Positions 43,877 through 52,933 of a DNA stretch of 64,000 nucleotides are shown piece by piece (positions within the stretch are counted from its first letter, which is position 1; each line of letters opens with the position of its first letter). The stretch is taken from positions 38,282 to 102,281 of the forward strand of contig CAZTTG010000007.1 in the NCBI GenBank assembly GCA_964615935.1, given 5' to 3'. The notes below the pieces were generated by a model. That model saw only the letters and a program-made list of their open reading frames with translations, was not told the origin of the DNA and made no database searches. Origin of the DNA: CAZTTG01 sp964615935 (GTDB lineage: Bacteria > Planctomycetota > UBA1135 > GCA-002686595). Position numbers and translations under genes: made by a program.

Positions 43877-45157
43877 ATGATCGTCCTTCGCGCCCTCCTC
43901 GGCCTGTTCTTCTTCTGCGGCGTGGCCTGGCTGCTCTCCAGCCACCGGAGACGCTTCCCGTGGCGGGTGGTCCTCTTCGGCCTGGCCCTGCAGCTCGGGC
44001 TCGCCGGCCTGATCCTGGGCACCGTCGCCGGCCAGGAGTTCTTCGACGGCATCGCCGGCCTGGTGCGGAAGCTGATCGGCATGGCCGAGCCCGGGGCCCG
44101 GCTGGTCTTCGGCCCCCTCGCCAGCCAGGAGCTGATGGCCGAGACCTTCGGCGCGGAGAACGGCTTCATCTTCGCCTTCGCCGGCACCGGCCTGGTGGCC
44201 ATCATCTTCTTCTCGGCCCTCATGGCGCTCCTCTATCACCTGGGCATCATGCAGGTGATCATCTGGATGCTGGCGCGCGTCATGTCCACCCTGATGGGCG
44301 TGTCCGGGGCGGAGTCCATGGCCATGGCGGCCAACGTCTTCGTGGGCCAGACCGAGGCGCCCCTGGTGGTCCGGCCGTACCTGGCCAGGATGACGCGCTC
44401 CGAGCTGAACGCGCTGATGACCGGCGGCTTCGCCACCATCGCCGGCTCGGTGCTGGCGGTCTACGTGGGCTTCCTGGGGGAGGAGTACGGGCCGCACCTG
44501 CTCACGGCCTCGGTCATGTCCGCGCCGGCCGCCTTCCTGATCGCCAAGATCATGCTGCCCGAGACCGAGCGCTCGGAGACCGCCGGCGACGTGCCCCTCA
44601 AAATCGAGCGCAGCGCCCAGAACCTGATCGAGGCGGCGGCCAACGGCACCCAGGACGGCCTCAAGCTGTGGCTGAACGTCATCGCCATGCTGATCGCCTT
44701 CATGGCCCTCATCAACCTCATCGACTGGCCCTTGGGGTGGCTGGGAGACGAGGTCCTGGAGCTGGAGGGCGGCCTCACCCTGTCGCGGCTGTTCGGCTGG
44801 ATCTTCGCTCCGGTCGCCTGGGTGATGGGCGTCGACGGATGGCACGACTCCCAGCTCTTCGGATCGCTCCTGGGCCTGAAGATCGCCGCCAACGAGTTCG
44901 TGGCCTTCGGCTCCATGAAGGAGATGCTGCCCGGATCCGGCGGTGAGGTGGTCATGCAGGCCGAACGCTCGGCCCGGATGGCGGCCTACGCCCTGTGCGG
45001 CTTCGCCAACTTCGCATCCATCGGGATCCAGCTCGGCGGCATCTCCCCCCTGGCGCCGGAGCGCAAGACCCACATCTCCCAGCTCGCCCTGCGCGCCATG
45101 CTGGGCGGCGCCTTCGCCTCCTGGATGACCGCCACCATCGCGGGCATGTTCCTCTAG
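43877..45157 (+). CDS. Concentrative nucleoside transporter (CNT/NupC family)
   Basis: A 426-residue inner-membrane symporter with about 10 helices. CNT motifs: GQTEAPLVVRPYL (substrate site, helix hairpin 1), SELNALMTGGFATIAGSVLA, KIAANEFVAFG (hairpin 2) and the signature ALCGFANFASIGIQLGG. It imports nucleosides with sodium or protons for the flanking phosphorylases. Starts 167 bases after the phosphorylase gene. Its TAG stop is made by the first bases of the inverted-repeat element beginning at 45154. Confidence 0.93.
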   Translation: MIVLRALLGLFFFCGVAWLLSSHRRRFPWRVVLFGLALQLGLAGLILGTVAGQEFFDGIAGLVRKLIGMAEPGARLVFGPLASQELMAETFGAENGFIFAFAGTGLVAIIFFSALMALLYHLGIMQVIIWMLARVMSTLMGVSGAESMAMAANVFVGQTEAPLVVRPYLARMTRSELNALMTGGFATIAGSVLAVYVGFLGEEYGPHLLTASVMSAPAAFLIAKIMLPETERSETAGDVPLKIERSAQNLIEAAANGTQDGLKLWLNVIAMLIAFMALINLIDWPLGWLGDEVLELEGGLTLSRLFGWIFAPVAWVMGVDGWHDSQLFGSLLGLKIAANEFVAFGSMKEMLPGSGGEVVMQAERSARMAAYALCGFANFASIGIQLGGISPLAPERKTHISQLALRAMLGGAFASWMTATIAGMFL

Positions 45158-45355
45158 CCCGGACTATTCATGAACGCACGGCCAGAGCACCACAAACGAC
45201 CGGCTTCGCCGGTCTCTCGGCCCCTGCCGGTACTTTGCGGCCGCCGGCGTCCTCGACGACCTGACAAGGTCGCCTCCGGGGCCGGCGCCCGCAAAGCACC
45301 AGCAGGAACCGAGTTGAGGCGTCTGGCTCGCGCGTTCATGAATAGTCCGGGCTAG
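45154..45355. mobile_element. MITE-like palindromic element with CTAG ends (type 1)
   Basis: A 202-base element bounded by a perfect 24-base inverted repeat (45154-45177 and 45332-45355), reading CTAGCCCGGACTATTCATGA inward from the left end. The match continues imperfectly about ten bases further in. A second, inner inverted repeat (CCTGCCGGTACTTTGCGG / its near-complement ending CAGCAGG) makes the whole a long hairpin. The outer CTAG could be a target duplication like that of IS5-type elements. No transposase is encoded. It fills the gap between transporter and purine phosphorylase genes. Confidence 0.75.
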
Positions 45356-45368
45356 CAAGGCGGACGAA

Positions 45369-46187
45369 GTGACGCAGACCCGCGACGCAGAACTGGATCG
45401 GCTGCAGCGCTCCCTCGAAGCGCGGGGAGCGGACGGCGTCGAGCTGTGCCTGGTCCTGGGCTCGGGCCTGGGGCCCTTCGCCGAACGGCTCGTGGACCCG
45501 GTGAGCATCCCCTACGAGGAGCTGGAGGGGATGCCCACCTCCGGCGTGGAGGGCCACGCCGGCCGTCTGGTCCTGGGCGAGCTCGCCGGGGCGCGCGTGC
45601 TCGTCCAGCAGGGTCGCGTCCACCTGTACGAGGGGTGGTCGGCCGTCGAGGTCACCCGCGCCGTGCGCGCCCTGGCCGGGCTCGGGTGCCGGGGCTTCGT
45701 GCTCACCAACGCCGCCGGCGGCCTGAACCCGGACTGGTCGCCGGGCACCCTGATGCGCATCGCCGACCACCTGAACCTGCAGGGCCGGACGCCCCTCTCG
45801 CCCGCGGGTCGGGGCAGCGGGGCGGTCTGGTCGGAAGGACTCGGCGCCGCGCTGGAGCGGGGCGCGACCGAGGCCGGTGTGGACCTCGAGAGCGGCGTCT
45901 ACGCCGCGCTCCTGGGGCCCTCCTACGAGACGCCGGCCGAGATCCGCATGCTGCGCTGGATGGGCGCGGACGCGGTGGGCATGAGCACGGCGGCCGAGGC
46001 CCTGGCCATCCGGGAGGCCGGCTGTCGGGTGGCGGGGATCTCCCTGATCACCAACCTCGCGGCCGGCCTGAGCCCCACCGCCCTCTCCCACGACGAGGTG
46101 GTCCGCGAGGGCCAGGCCGCGGCCGAGCGCTTCAGCGCCCTGCTCGAGGCCTCGGTGCCCCATCTGGTCGCCGAGCTGGCGCGCTGA
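45369..46187 (+). CDS. punA: Purine-nucleoside phosphorylase (trimeric, PNP/MTAP family)
   Basis: A 272-residue enzyme cleaving inosine/guanosine-type nucleosides. Family features: LVLGSGLGPFAERL (phosphate Ser), QQGRVHLYEGW, VLTNAAGGLNPDWSPGTLM, GVYAALLGPSYETPAEIRML, VGMSTAAEALAIREAG and SLITNLAAGLS; the usual catalytic Glu and Asn positions are occupied. The start is a GTG 14 bases after the palindromic element, so the element probably supplies the untranslated leader of this gene. Confidence 0.93.
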   Translation: MTQTRDAELDRLQRSLEARGADGVELCLVLGSGLGPFAERLVDPVSIPYEELEGMPTSGVEGHAGRLVLGELAGARVLVQQGRVHLYEGWSAVEVTRAVRALAGLGCRGFVLTNAAGGLNPDWSPGTLMRIADHLNLQGRTPLSPAGRGSGAVWSEGLGAALERGATEAGVDLESGVYAALLGPSYETPAEIRMLRWMGADAVGMSTAAEALAIREAGCRVAGISLITNLAAGLSPTALSHDEVVREGQAAAERFSALLEASVPHLVAELAR

Positions 46188-46249
46188 GCGGCGCGGGGCG
46201 AGCCCCGCCCGGCCCGGCGCCCGCCTTTGGTAGACTCCCCGCCCTGCCC

Positions 46250-47079
<830 letters not shown>

Positions 47080-47083
<4 letters not shown>

Positions 47084-47246
47084 TGTCCTGAATCCGATGT
47101 ATCTTCACACAATCCGGCAGTCTGCTCGCCCCTGGCGGCGTTGCGCCTTCTCCGAGTATCACAGCGAATACGCGTCGTCGGCGCGCCTAGCCAGGAACGC
47201 GCAGTCTACCGCCTTGTGCAAAGATACATCGGATTCAGGACACTAG
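47080..47246. mobile_element. MITE-like palindromic element with CTAG ends (type 2)
   Basis: A 167-base element with perfect 26-base terminal inverted repeats (47080-47105 and 47221-47246; CTAGTGTCCTGAATCCGATG inward from the left). The core at 47127-47200 (CCCCTGGCGGCGTTGC ... GAGTATC ... AATACGCGTCGTCGGCGCGCC ... GCCAGG, itself a hairpin) is nearly the same as in the elements at 52953-53098 and at the window's right end. No coding capacity. It provides the rpiB stop codon on the left and part of the deoC ribosome binding site (AGGAG) on the right. Confidence 0.78.
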
Positions 47247-47257
47247 GAGCCGAGCCC

Positions 47258-48130
47258 ATGGAATTCGAGAAGCCCGGAGGTGGAGTCGACGCCGAGCGCT
47301 TCGAGACCATCCTGACCGAGATCGCGCGCCAGCTCCTGGAGCACGGCCTGGGCGCGGTGGGGAGCCTGGGCCAGTGGGGCTGCAGCACCATCCAGGTGGA
47401 GGTCTGCCCCGATCGCGTGCGGGAGGTGATCGACGCCGGAGCCTGTCGGATCGGGCTGTGCCCCGCCGATCGCGATGACCTCGGGGACCTGGCGGCGCAC
47501 ATCGACCACACCCTGCTGCGGTCCGACGCCACCGTGGCCGACATCGACGAGCTGTGCGACCAGGCGCTGCGCCACTCCTTCGCCTCGGTGTGCGTGAACG
47601 GCGCCTGGGTACGCCGCTGCGCCGAGATCCTGGCCGGCTCGCCGGTCCTGACCTGCGCGGTGGTCGGCTTCCCCCTGGGCGCGGCCGCTCCCGAGGTCAA
47701 GGTCTACGAGGCGCGCCGCTGCATCGAGGACGGCGCCTGCGAGATCGACATGGTCATGAACGTGGGCGCGCTCAAGTCGGGCGAGCGCGACTTCGTGCGC
47801 CGCGACATCGCCGGAGTGGCCGAGGTCTGCCACCGCCTGGGCGCCCGGCTCAAGGTGATCCTGGAGACCTGCCTCCTCTCCGACGACGAGAAGATCCTGG
47901 CCAGCGCCCTCGCCAAGGAGGCCGGCGCGGACTTCGTCAAGACCTCGACCGGCTTCTCCAAGGGCGGCGCCACGGTCGAGGACGTGGCCCTCATGCGCCG
48001 CACCGTGGGTCCGACCCTGGGCGTGAAGGCCTCCGGAGGCGTGAAGGACCCCCAGACCGCCCGCGCCATGATCGCGGCCGGCGCCACCCGCATCGGCGCC
48101 TCGGCCTCGGTCGCGATCGTGCGGGGGTAG
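47258..48130 (+). CDS. deoC: Deoxyribose-phosphate aldolase with N-terminal extension
   Basis: A 290-residue class I aldolase splitting deoxyribose 5-phosphate to acetaldehyde and glyceraldehyde 3-phosphate. Core motifs: IDHTLLRSDAT, FASVCVNGAWV, VVGFPLGA, DMVMNVGALKSG, LKVILETCLL, and the Schiff-base Lys in ADFVKTSTGFSKGGAT followed by VKASGGV. About 75 residues precede the core (ERFETILTEIARQLLEHG ... CPDRVREVIDAGACRIGL), absent from standard DeoC and resembling extensions on microcompartment enzymes. ATG 47258 has AGGAG eight bases upstream at the edge of the repeat. Acetaldehyde release would explain a need for a compartment. Confidence 0.92.
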   Translation: MEFEKPGGGVDAERFETILTEIARQLLEHGLGAVGSLGQWGCSTIQVEVCPDRVREVIDAGACRIGLCPADRDDLGDLAAHIDHTLLRSDATVADIDELCDQALRHSFASVCVNGAWVRRCAEILAGSPVLTCAVVGFPLGAAAPEVKVYEARRCIEDGACEIDMVMNVGALKSGERDFVRRDIAGVAEVCHRLGARLKVILETCLLSDDEKILASALAKEAGADFVKTSTGFSKGGATVEDVALMRRTVGPTLGVKASGGVKDPQTARAMIAAGATRIGASASVAIVRG

Positions 48131-48176
48131 GCGCGCGGCGGCGCTGGCTCGCCGCTGTCCCCAGCCAGCTTACGAA

Positions 48177-48204
48177 TGGGCATCAAATAGATGCCTATTG
48201 CCCA
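48177..48204. terminator. Nested AT-rich inverted repeats between convergent genes
   Basis: GGCATC-AAATA-GATGCC (48179-48195) followed by TATT, and an overlapping TGGGCA/TGCCCA pair (48177-48204), sit between deoC and the convergent gene at 48246-48737. A bidirectional terminator is the likely role. Confidence 0.5.
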
Positions 48205-48245
48205 CTTATGTCCGTGTAACGGTCGGACGCCGGGCCCCGGGCGGC

Positions 48246-48737
48246 TCAGCCCAGTCCCTCTTCGAGAAGGAGCCCGGCGATCATGATCTCGTCGGGCTCC
48301 TGGTCGGGGCAGCTGGGGCAGACGTCGAGCTGGTCGGCGTCGAGCTCGAAGCTCGCCGCCACCACCTGGCGCAGGCGCAGGAGGTCCATGACGCGGTCCT
48401 CCAGGCGGCGGCCCGGGGGCACCTGGTAGACGAACTCCACGCAGCCGTCGATCAAGGACTCCACCCGGATCTCCGGGAACTCGACGGCCTCGACCAGTCT
48501 CAGAATGGCGCGCCGGGGGTAGGCGCAGAAGGGGGACTGGCCGCGGAGGCCCCACAGTCGATGGCCGTCGTGGGCCTTCACCCTCCACTCGACCACCTCC
48601 ATCAGCGGCGTGGAGAGGTCGGGTCGATCGAAGAGGACGAGCCCGCGATGTACCGAATCCATGGCCGCAAGGCGGCCACGCCAGTACTCGGGCTCGAGCA
48701 GGTGGCGGCAGGGCGCACGTCGTCTCGAGGACGGCAT
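48246..48737 (-). CDS. Hypothetical protein
   Basis: A 163-residue protein I do not recognise. It begins MPSSRRRAPCRHLLEPEYWRG, continues with strand-like LMEVVEWRVKAHDGHRLWGL and VESLIDGCVEFVYQVPPG, and ends with a CPSC pair and an acidic tail (DVCPSCPDQEPDE). The order of strands and the Cys pair hint at a small metal-binding fold, not more. ATG 48662 is an alternative start that would drop 25 residues. It converges on deoC. Confidence 0.55.
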   Translation of the reverse strand: MPSSRRRAPCRHLLEPEYWRGRLAAMDSVHRGLVLFDRPDLSTPLMEVVEWRVKAHDGHRLWGLRGQSPFCAYPRRAILRLVEAVEFPEIRVESLIDGCVEFVYQVPPGRRLEDRVMDLLRLRQVVAASFELDADQLDVCPSCPDQEPDEIMIAGLLLEEGLG

Positions 48738-48894
48738 CGTCTGGTTGACAGCCGGAGTCCAGGTCACACCGAACAACGAATCGGTGAAAAACGGGCCACC
48801 GCGGTCAGCAACGCGCCCCTGGCGCCGTGGCCGGGCGCTCGAAGACGCGCGGGGACGGCCGGGTCCTCCGCCACCGGCGCTCCGCGAGTACGGG

Positions 48895-48950
48895 GTAAGT
48901 CGGCCGTAAGTCGTGCTACTACAGTAGTTGCGTCCATTAGTTGCGTCCAT
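48895..48950. promoter_or_regulatory. Repeat cluster upstream of the amidohydrolase operon
   Basis: GTAAGTCG occurs twice at 11-base spacing (48895-48902, 48906-48913), then the palindrome ACTAC-A-GTAGT (48918-48928), then an exact 13-base tandem repeat TAGTTGCGTCCAT (48925-48937 and 48938-48950). This lies in the 386-base gap 48738-49123 that otherwise has no gene. The arrangement looks like a regulator array for the ten-gene operon to the right or for the divergent gene to the left. Confidence 0.45.
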
Positions 48951-49123
48951 TGCTGCTGGCCTGCCCCACCGCCTCTGCCCTATCATTCGACCGAGCTCAG
49001 GACACCCGCGAGGCCGGCGGCCATCCGCCATCCCTGGACGGTCCGGCCCGCGGTGTCATCGGGGGGGAACCGCGCCCCCGCATCTTTGGATCCCCCCAAG
49101 ACCCCAGCCAAGGAGAAGAGGGC

Positions 49124-50545
49124 GTGCGCACGCTTGCCAACTGGATCGCCGCGGGGCTGATCGGAACCCTGACCGCGCCCTGGGGCGCCGCCAGCGGAGC
49201 CGCGCCCCTGCGACCCTCAGCGGGAGCCCCTCCTCCCGACTCCGACTCGCCCGCAGGGGACGCGCTGGTGATCCGCGCCGATCGGGTCATCGTCCGGCCG
49301 GGCGAGATCCTCGAGGGCGTCGCGATCCTGGTCGAGGAGGGCCGGATCGTCGCCATCGGCCCGGATCTGGACGTCCCCGAGGGGGCGCGCGAGCTCGCGG
49401 GCGAGGTGGTCTGCGCCGGCTTCATCGACCCCTGGTCGGGCTGGGGGGTGGAGGCCGGCTCCAGGGGAGACACGCGCACCTCGGCCTCGACGCGTACCAC
49501 CGACACCCTCGACCTGTTCGAGGACGACCGCCTGCGCCGGGACATCGCACGAGCGGGGGTGACCTGCCTGCGGGTGCAGGCCGGCGGCAACTCCGCCGTG
49601 GGGGGGCTGGGCGCCCTCCTGCGGGTCGGGCCGGGGCACGATCGGGCCTCGATCGTGCTGCTCGACGACTGCGGCCTGGCGATGCACGTCGGGGTGGGGC
49701 GCGGCGGGAGGCCGGCCAATCTCTTCGAGCGCATCGACCAGGTGGACAAGGTCGCGCGCTCGGTGGGCGAGGGCTGGGACTACCGCCTGAGTCAGACCGA
49801 GTACAGGTACGAGCTCGAGGAGTGGAAGAAGGCGATCGCCGAGAAGGAGGCCGAGCTCGAGAAGGACTTCAAGAAGGCCAAGAAGGAGCGCGACAAGGAC
49901 ATCGAGGAGGCCAAGGAGAAGGACAAGGAATTCAAGGAGAAGAAGTACAAGGAGGACAAGAAGCCGCGCCGGCCCAAGTACGACGCCGACAAGGAGGTGC
50001 TGGCGCGCATCGCCGACGGCGAGATCCCCCTGATCGTCGAGGCGCACCGCGCGGCCGAGCTGCGCGAGCTCCTCGCGGGGACCGCGAAGTACAGCCGACT
50101 GCGGCTCATCATCGCCGGCGGGACCCAGGCCATGACCGTGGCCGAGGAGCTCGCCGAGCGGCGCATCCCCGTGATCGTGCGCACCGAGCCCGTGGGAGGC
50201 AGCCCTCCACCGGGCTGGGGCGACGCGGACCTCGCGCTCGCCGGGCGGCTGGCCGGTGAGGGCGTGCCGGTGCTCCTGGGGAGCGGCGGCGCGGGAGGCC
50301 TCGCCAGCCGCGACCTGCCCCTGCTGGCCCAGCTGGCGATCGGGCACGGACTCGACCGCGAGAAGGCCTTCGCGGCCCTGACCGTCGATGCGGCGCGTGC
50401 GCTGGACGTCGCCGATCGGATCGGAAGCGTGGAGCGCGGCAAGGACGCCGACCTCCTGGTCCTGGACGGCGAGCCGCTCGCGACGACCACCAAGGTCCGG
50501 TACGCGATCTCGGGCGGCCGGGTAGTGGTCACTCCGGAGGATTGA
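49124..50545 (+). CDS. Exported amidohydrolase-like protein 1 (metal site lost, Lys/Glu-rich insertion)
   Basis: A 473-residue protein of the amidohydrolase (imidazolonepropionase-like) superfamily. Signal peptide in the first 30 residues, then the N-terminal beta-sandwich (ALVIRADRVIVRPGEIL, RIVAIGPDLDVPEG). The first-strand HxH is absent (GFIDPWSGWG). A charged coiled-coil insertion of about 60 residues (about 225-290, EKDFKKAKKERDKDIEEAK) follows. The barrel end AFAALTVDAARALDVADRIGSVERGKDADLLVLDG is typical. It is the first gene of the array; GTG start with AGGAG upstream. A pseudo-enzyme, probably structural or regulatory. Confidence 0.8.
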   Translation: MRTLANWIAAGLIGTLTAPWGAASGAAPLRPSAGAPPPDSDSPAGDALVIRADRVIVRPGEILEGVAILVEEGRIVAIGPDLDVPEGARELAGEVVCAGFIDPWSGWGVEAGSRGDTRTSASTRTTDTLDLFEDDRLRRDIARAGVTCLRVQAGGNSAVGGLGALLRVGPGHDRASIVLLDDCGLAMHVGVGRGGRPANLFERIDQVDKVARSVGEGWDYRLSQTEYRYELEEWKKAIAEKEAELEKDFKKAKKERDKDIEEAKEKDKEFKEKKYKEDKKPRRPKYDADKEVLARIADGEIPLIVEAHRAAELRELLAGTAKYSRLRLIIAGGTQAMTVAEELAERRIPVIVRTEPVGGSPPPGWGDADLALAGRLAGEGVPVLLGSGGAGGLASRDLPLLAQLAIGHGLDREKAFAALTVDAARALDVADRIGSVERGKDADLLVLDGEPLATTTKVRYAISGGRVVVTPED

Positions 50546-50550
50546 GAACC

Positions 50551-51660
50551 GTGCTAGCCCTACTCCTTTCCGCGGCCGCCCCGGCCCTGCTCCCGCATCC
50601 CGTCGACGGCGTCGAGCCCCCTCCCGAGCCCGTCCTCCTGGCCGTGAAGGCCGGGAAGGTCCTGACCGGGGGCGGGGTGATCGAGGACGGCGAGATCCTG
50701 ATCGAGGACGGCATCGTCCGCTCGGTCGGGGTCGACCTGCCGATCCCCGAGGGCGTCCCGACCATCGTGCACGCCGGCACGATCAGCGCCGGCCTGATCG
50801 CCTGCCACTCCTACACCGGCGCGGCGGGCGAGACCGACGACCTCACCCGGGCGTTCCTCCCCGAGGCGCGCTTCCTCGACGCCTACGACCCCGGACACCT
50901 CGACTTCGGGGCTCTGCTGGAGTCGGGCATCACCTCGGTGGTGCTGGCGCCCGGCGGCCTGAACGTGGCCGGCGGCCTCACGGCGGTGGTCAAGAGCGCG
51001 GGCGGGGTGGTCCTCTCGGAGGAGGCCCACCTGGCCCTCTCCCTGGCGGCGGCCTCCCAGCACGTGAACCGGCGGCCCACCAGCGCCGGGGGAGCGATGC
51101 TCGAGCTCGACCAGCGTCTGGCGGCCGGCGAGGGCGCCTTCGGCCGCGCGGCCCGCGGCGAGCTCCCGGTCCTGATCGACGTCGGGCCCCGCCACGAGGT
51201 GCAGCGAGCCCTCGAGCTGGCGGGGCGGCACGGCCTCCAGGGAGCCCTGTACGGCGCCTCGCTGGCCGGCGAGATGGCGCCCGCCGTGCGCGACTCGGGC
51301 CTCGCCGTGATCTGCCGCCCCCTGGACCTCGGGCGACCGCGGCGCGAGCTGGCCGCGATGGTCGCCCTGGCCGAGGCCGGGGTGCCGCTGGCCTTCGGCC
51401 TCGACTCGCCGCGCGTCCACCCCGAGCGCCTGCGCCTGTCGGCGGCCCTGCTGGTCCGCGAGGGGCTCGAGCCGGCCCGGGCCTGGGAGGCGCTGACCTC
51501 GGGCGCGGCGGAGATCGCCGGCGTGGGCAAGAAGGTCGGCGGCCTCGAGCCAGGCATGCAGGCGGACTTCGTCCTGTGGAGCGGCGACCCGCTGGAGCTC
51601 TCCAGCAGGCCCGTCGCGGTCTTCATCGACGGCAAGCGCGTCCTGGGAGGGTGCCGATGA
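50551..51660 (+). CDS. Exported amidohydrolase-like protein 2 (metal site incomplete)
   Basis: A 369-residue exported superfamily member, shorter than its neighbours. Signal peptide LALLLSAAAPALLPHP; sandwich strand AVKAGKVLTGGGVIEDGEIL; strand 1 reads AGLIACHSYTGAAGE, with one His only. It keeps SGITSVVLAPGGLNVAGGLTAVVK and the closing WEALTSGAAEIAGVGKKVGG...GMQADFVLWSG. GTG 50551 is chosen because GGAGG lies ten bases upstream; TTG 50542 overlaps the previous stop. Its own stop overlaps the next start (ATGA), so translation is coupled. Confidence 0.78.
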   Translation: MLALLLSAAAPALLPHPVDGVEPPPEPVLLAVKAGKVLTGGGVIEDGEILIEDGIVRSVGVDLPIPEGVPTIVHAGTISAGLIACHSYTGAAGETDDLTRAFLPEARFLDAYDPGHLDFGALLESGITSVVLAPGGLNVAGGLTAVVKSAGGVVLSEEAHLALSLAAASQHVNRRPTSAGGAMLELDQRLAAGEGAFGRAARGELPVLIDVGPRHEVQRALELAGRHGLQGALYGASLAGEMAPAVRDSGLAVICRPLDLGRPRRELAAMVALAEAGVPLAFGLDSPRVHPERLRLSAALLVREGLEPARAWEALTSGAAEIAGVGKKVGGLEPGMQADFVLWSGDPLELSSRPVAVFIDGKRVLGGCR

Positions 51661-52868
51661 GGTTCTGCGTTCTGACGGCCGTGCTCCTCCTCGCCGCGGT
51701 CGCCCGCGGGCAGGAGGAGCAGACGAGTTGGACCATCCGGGCGGAGACGGTGTACACCGCCTCCGGTGAGGCGCTGGCCAACCGCTCGGTGGTGATCCGC
51801 GACGGCAAGATCGACGGGGTGGTCGCCGGGGGAGCCTCGGCCGACCTGGAGGTCGCGGCGGTGACGCCCGGCATGATCGACCTCTCGGCCCGCATCTCCC
51901 TGGGGATGAGCTCGGTGGAGCAGTCCCGGGAGGTCGCTCCCGAGATGCGCGTGGCCAGCTCCCTGAACGTCTTCGACGTCGCCTGGGCGCGCCAGGCGCG
52001 CAGCGGCGTCACCTGCGTGCTGGTCAACCCGATCGACGAGAACGTCATCGGGGGGTACGGGGTGCTGCTCAAGACCGCCGGCCCGGACTCGATCGAGGCC
52101 CGCACGGTCAAGGACAAGGCCGCCATGCGCGGCGCCATCGGCACCCAGCCCAGCCGGCGCAACCACCCCGCCCGCGGGCGGCCCGACGATTTCTACTCGC
52201 GGCGGCCCACCACCCGCATGGGCGTGGAGTGGGAGCACCGCAAGGCCTTCTACGACGCGGCCGCTGCGAAGCGGGACCCGGCGCGGGCCTTCCCCGGCTG
52301 CGAGGACCTGCAGGCCGTGCTGGCCGGCGAGGTCCCGCTCCTCATCCAGGCCTGGGCCACCCAGGACATCCGCACCGCGGTCTTCCTGGTGGAGGAGATC
52401 GAGCGCGAGGGCCTGGGCCAGGCGCGCCTCATCGTGGACGCCGCGGCCGAGGCCTGGAGGGAGCCGCAGCTCTTGGTGCGGTCCGGCGCAGCCGTGGTGC
52501 TGCCCCCCTTCGCCCTCGAGGGCCGCACCACCGACGGGGCCTTCATGACCCTGGACAGCGCCGCCCGGCTCACGGCCCTGGGCGTTCCCGTGGCCCTTTC
52601 CAGCCACGGGGCCGCCGATCCGGCCGCCCGCCTGGACCGCCAGGCGGGCTGGGCCATCCACGGAGGCCTGGCCTTCGAGGACGCCCTGCGCGCCGTGACC
52701 CTCACCCCCGCGCGCCTCCTGGGCGTCGAGGACCGCGTCGGCTCGATCGAGGCCGGCAAGGACGCGGACCTGACGCTGTGGAACGGCCGCCCCTTCGAGC
52801 CCACCTCGCGCGTGATCGGCGTCCTGATCGACGGCGCGCTGGTCCTCGACCCCCGCGAGGCGCGATGA
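51657..52868 (+). CDS. Exported amidohydrolase-like protein 3 (metal site lost)
   Basis: A 403-residue exported protein. Signal peptide MRFCVLTAVLLLAAVARGQ; sandwich TIRAETVYTASGEALANRSV; strand 1 reads TPGMIDLSARISLG without His. RSGVTCVLVNPIDENVIGGYGVLLKT matches the corresponding segment of the active paralogues. A Lys-poor helical part (RKAFYDAAAAKRDP) replaces the long insertion, then GEVPLLIQAWATQDI, where the metal His would lie. The end AVTLTPARLLGVEDRVGSIEAGKDADLTLW is typical. GGGAGGG precedes the ATG. Confidence 0.8.
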   Translation: MRFCVLTAVLLLAAVARGQEEQTSWTIRAETVYTASGEALANRSVVIRDGKIDGVVAGGASADLEVAAVTPGMIDLSARISLGMSSVEQSREVAPEMRVASSLNVFDVAWARQARSGVTCVLVNPIDENVIGGYGVLLKTAGPDSIEARTVKDKAAMRGAIGTQPSRRNHPARGRPDDFYSRRPTTRMGVEWEHRKAFYDAAAAKRDPARAFPGCEDLQAVLAGEVPLLIQAWATQDIRTAVFLVEEIEREGLGQARLIVDAAAEAWREPQLLVRSGAAVVLPPFALEGRTTDGAFMTLDSAARLTALGVPVALSSHGAADPAARLDRQAGWAIHGGLAFEDALRAVTLTPARLLGVEDRVGSIEAGKDADLTLWNGRPFEPTSRVIGVLIDGALVLDPREAR

Positions 52869-52933
52869 GCGCCCCCTCTCTTCCCGTCCGTCTCCCTTCC
52901 GATTCCCCCCGTGCCGAACACGGAGCTCCTTCC

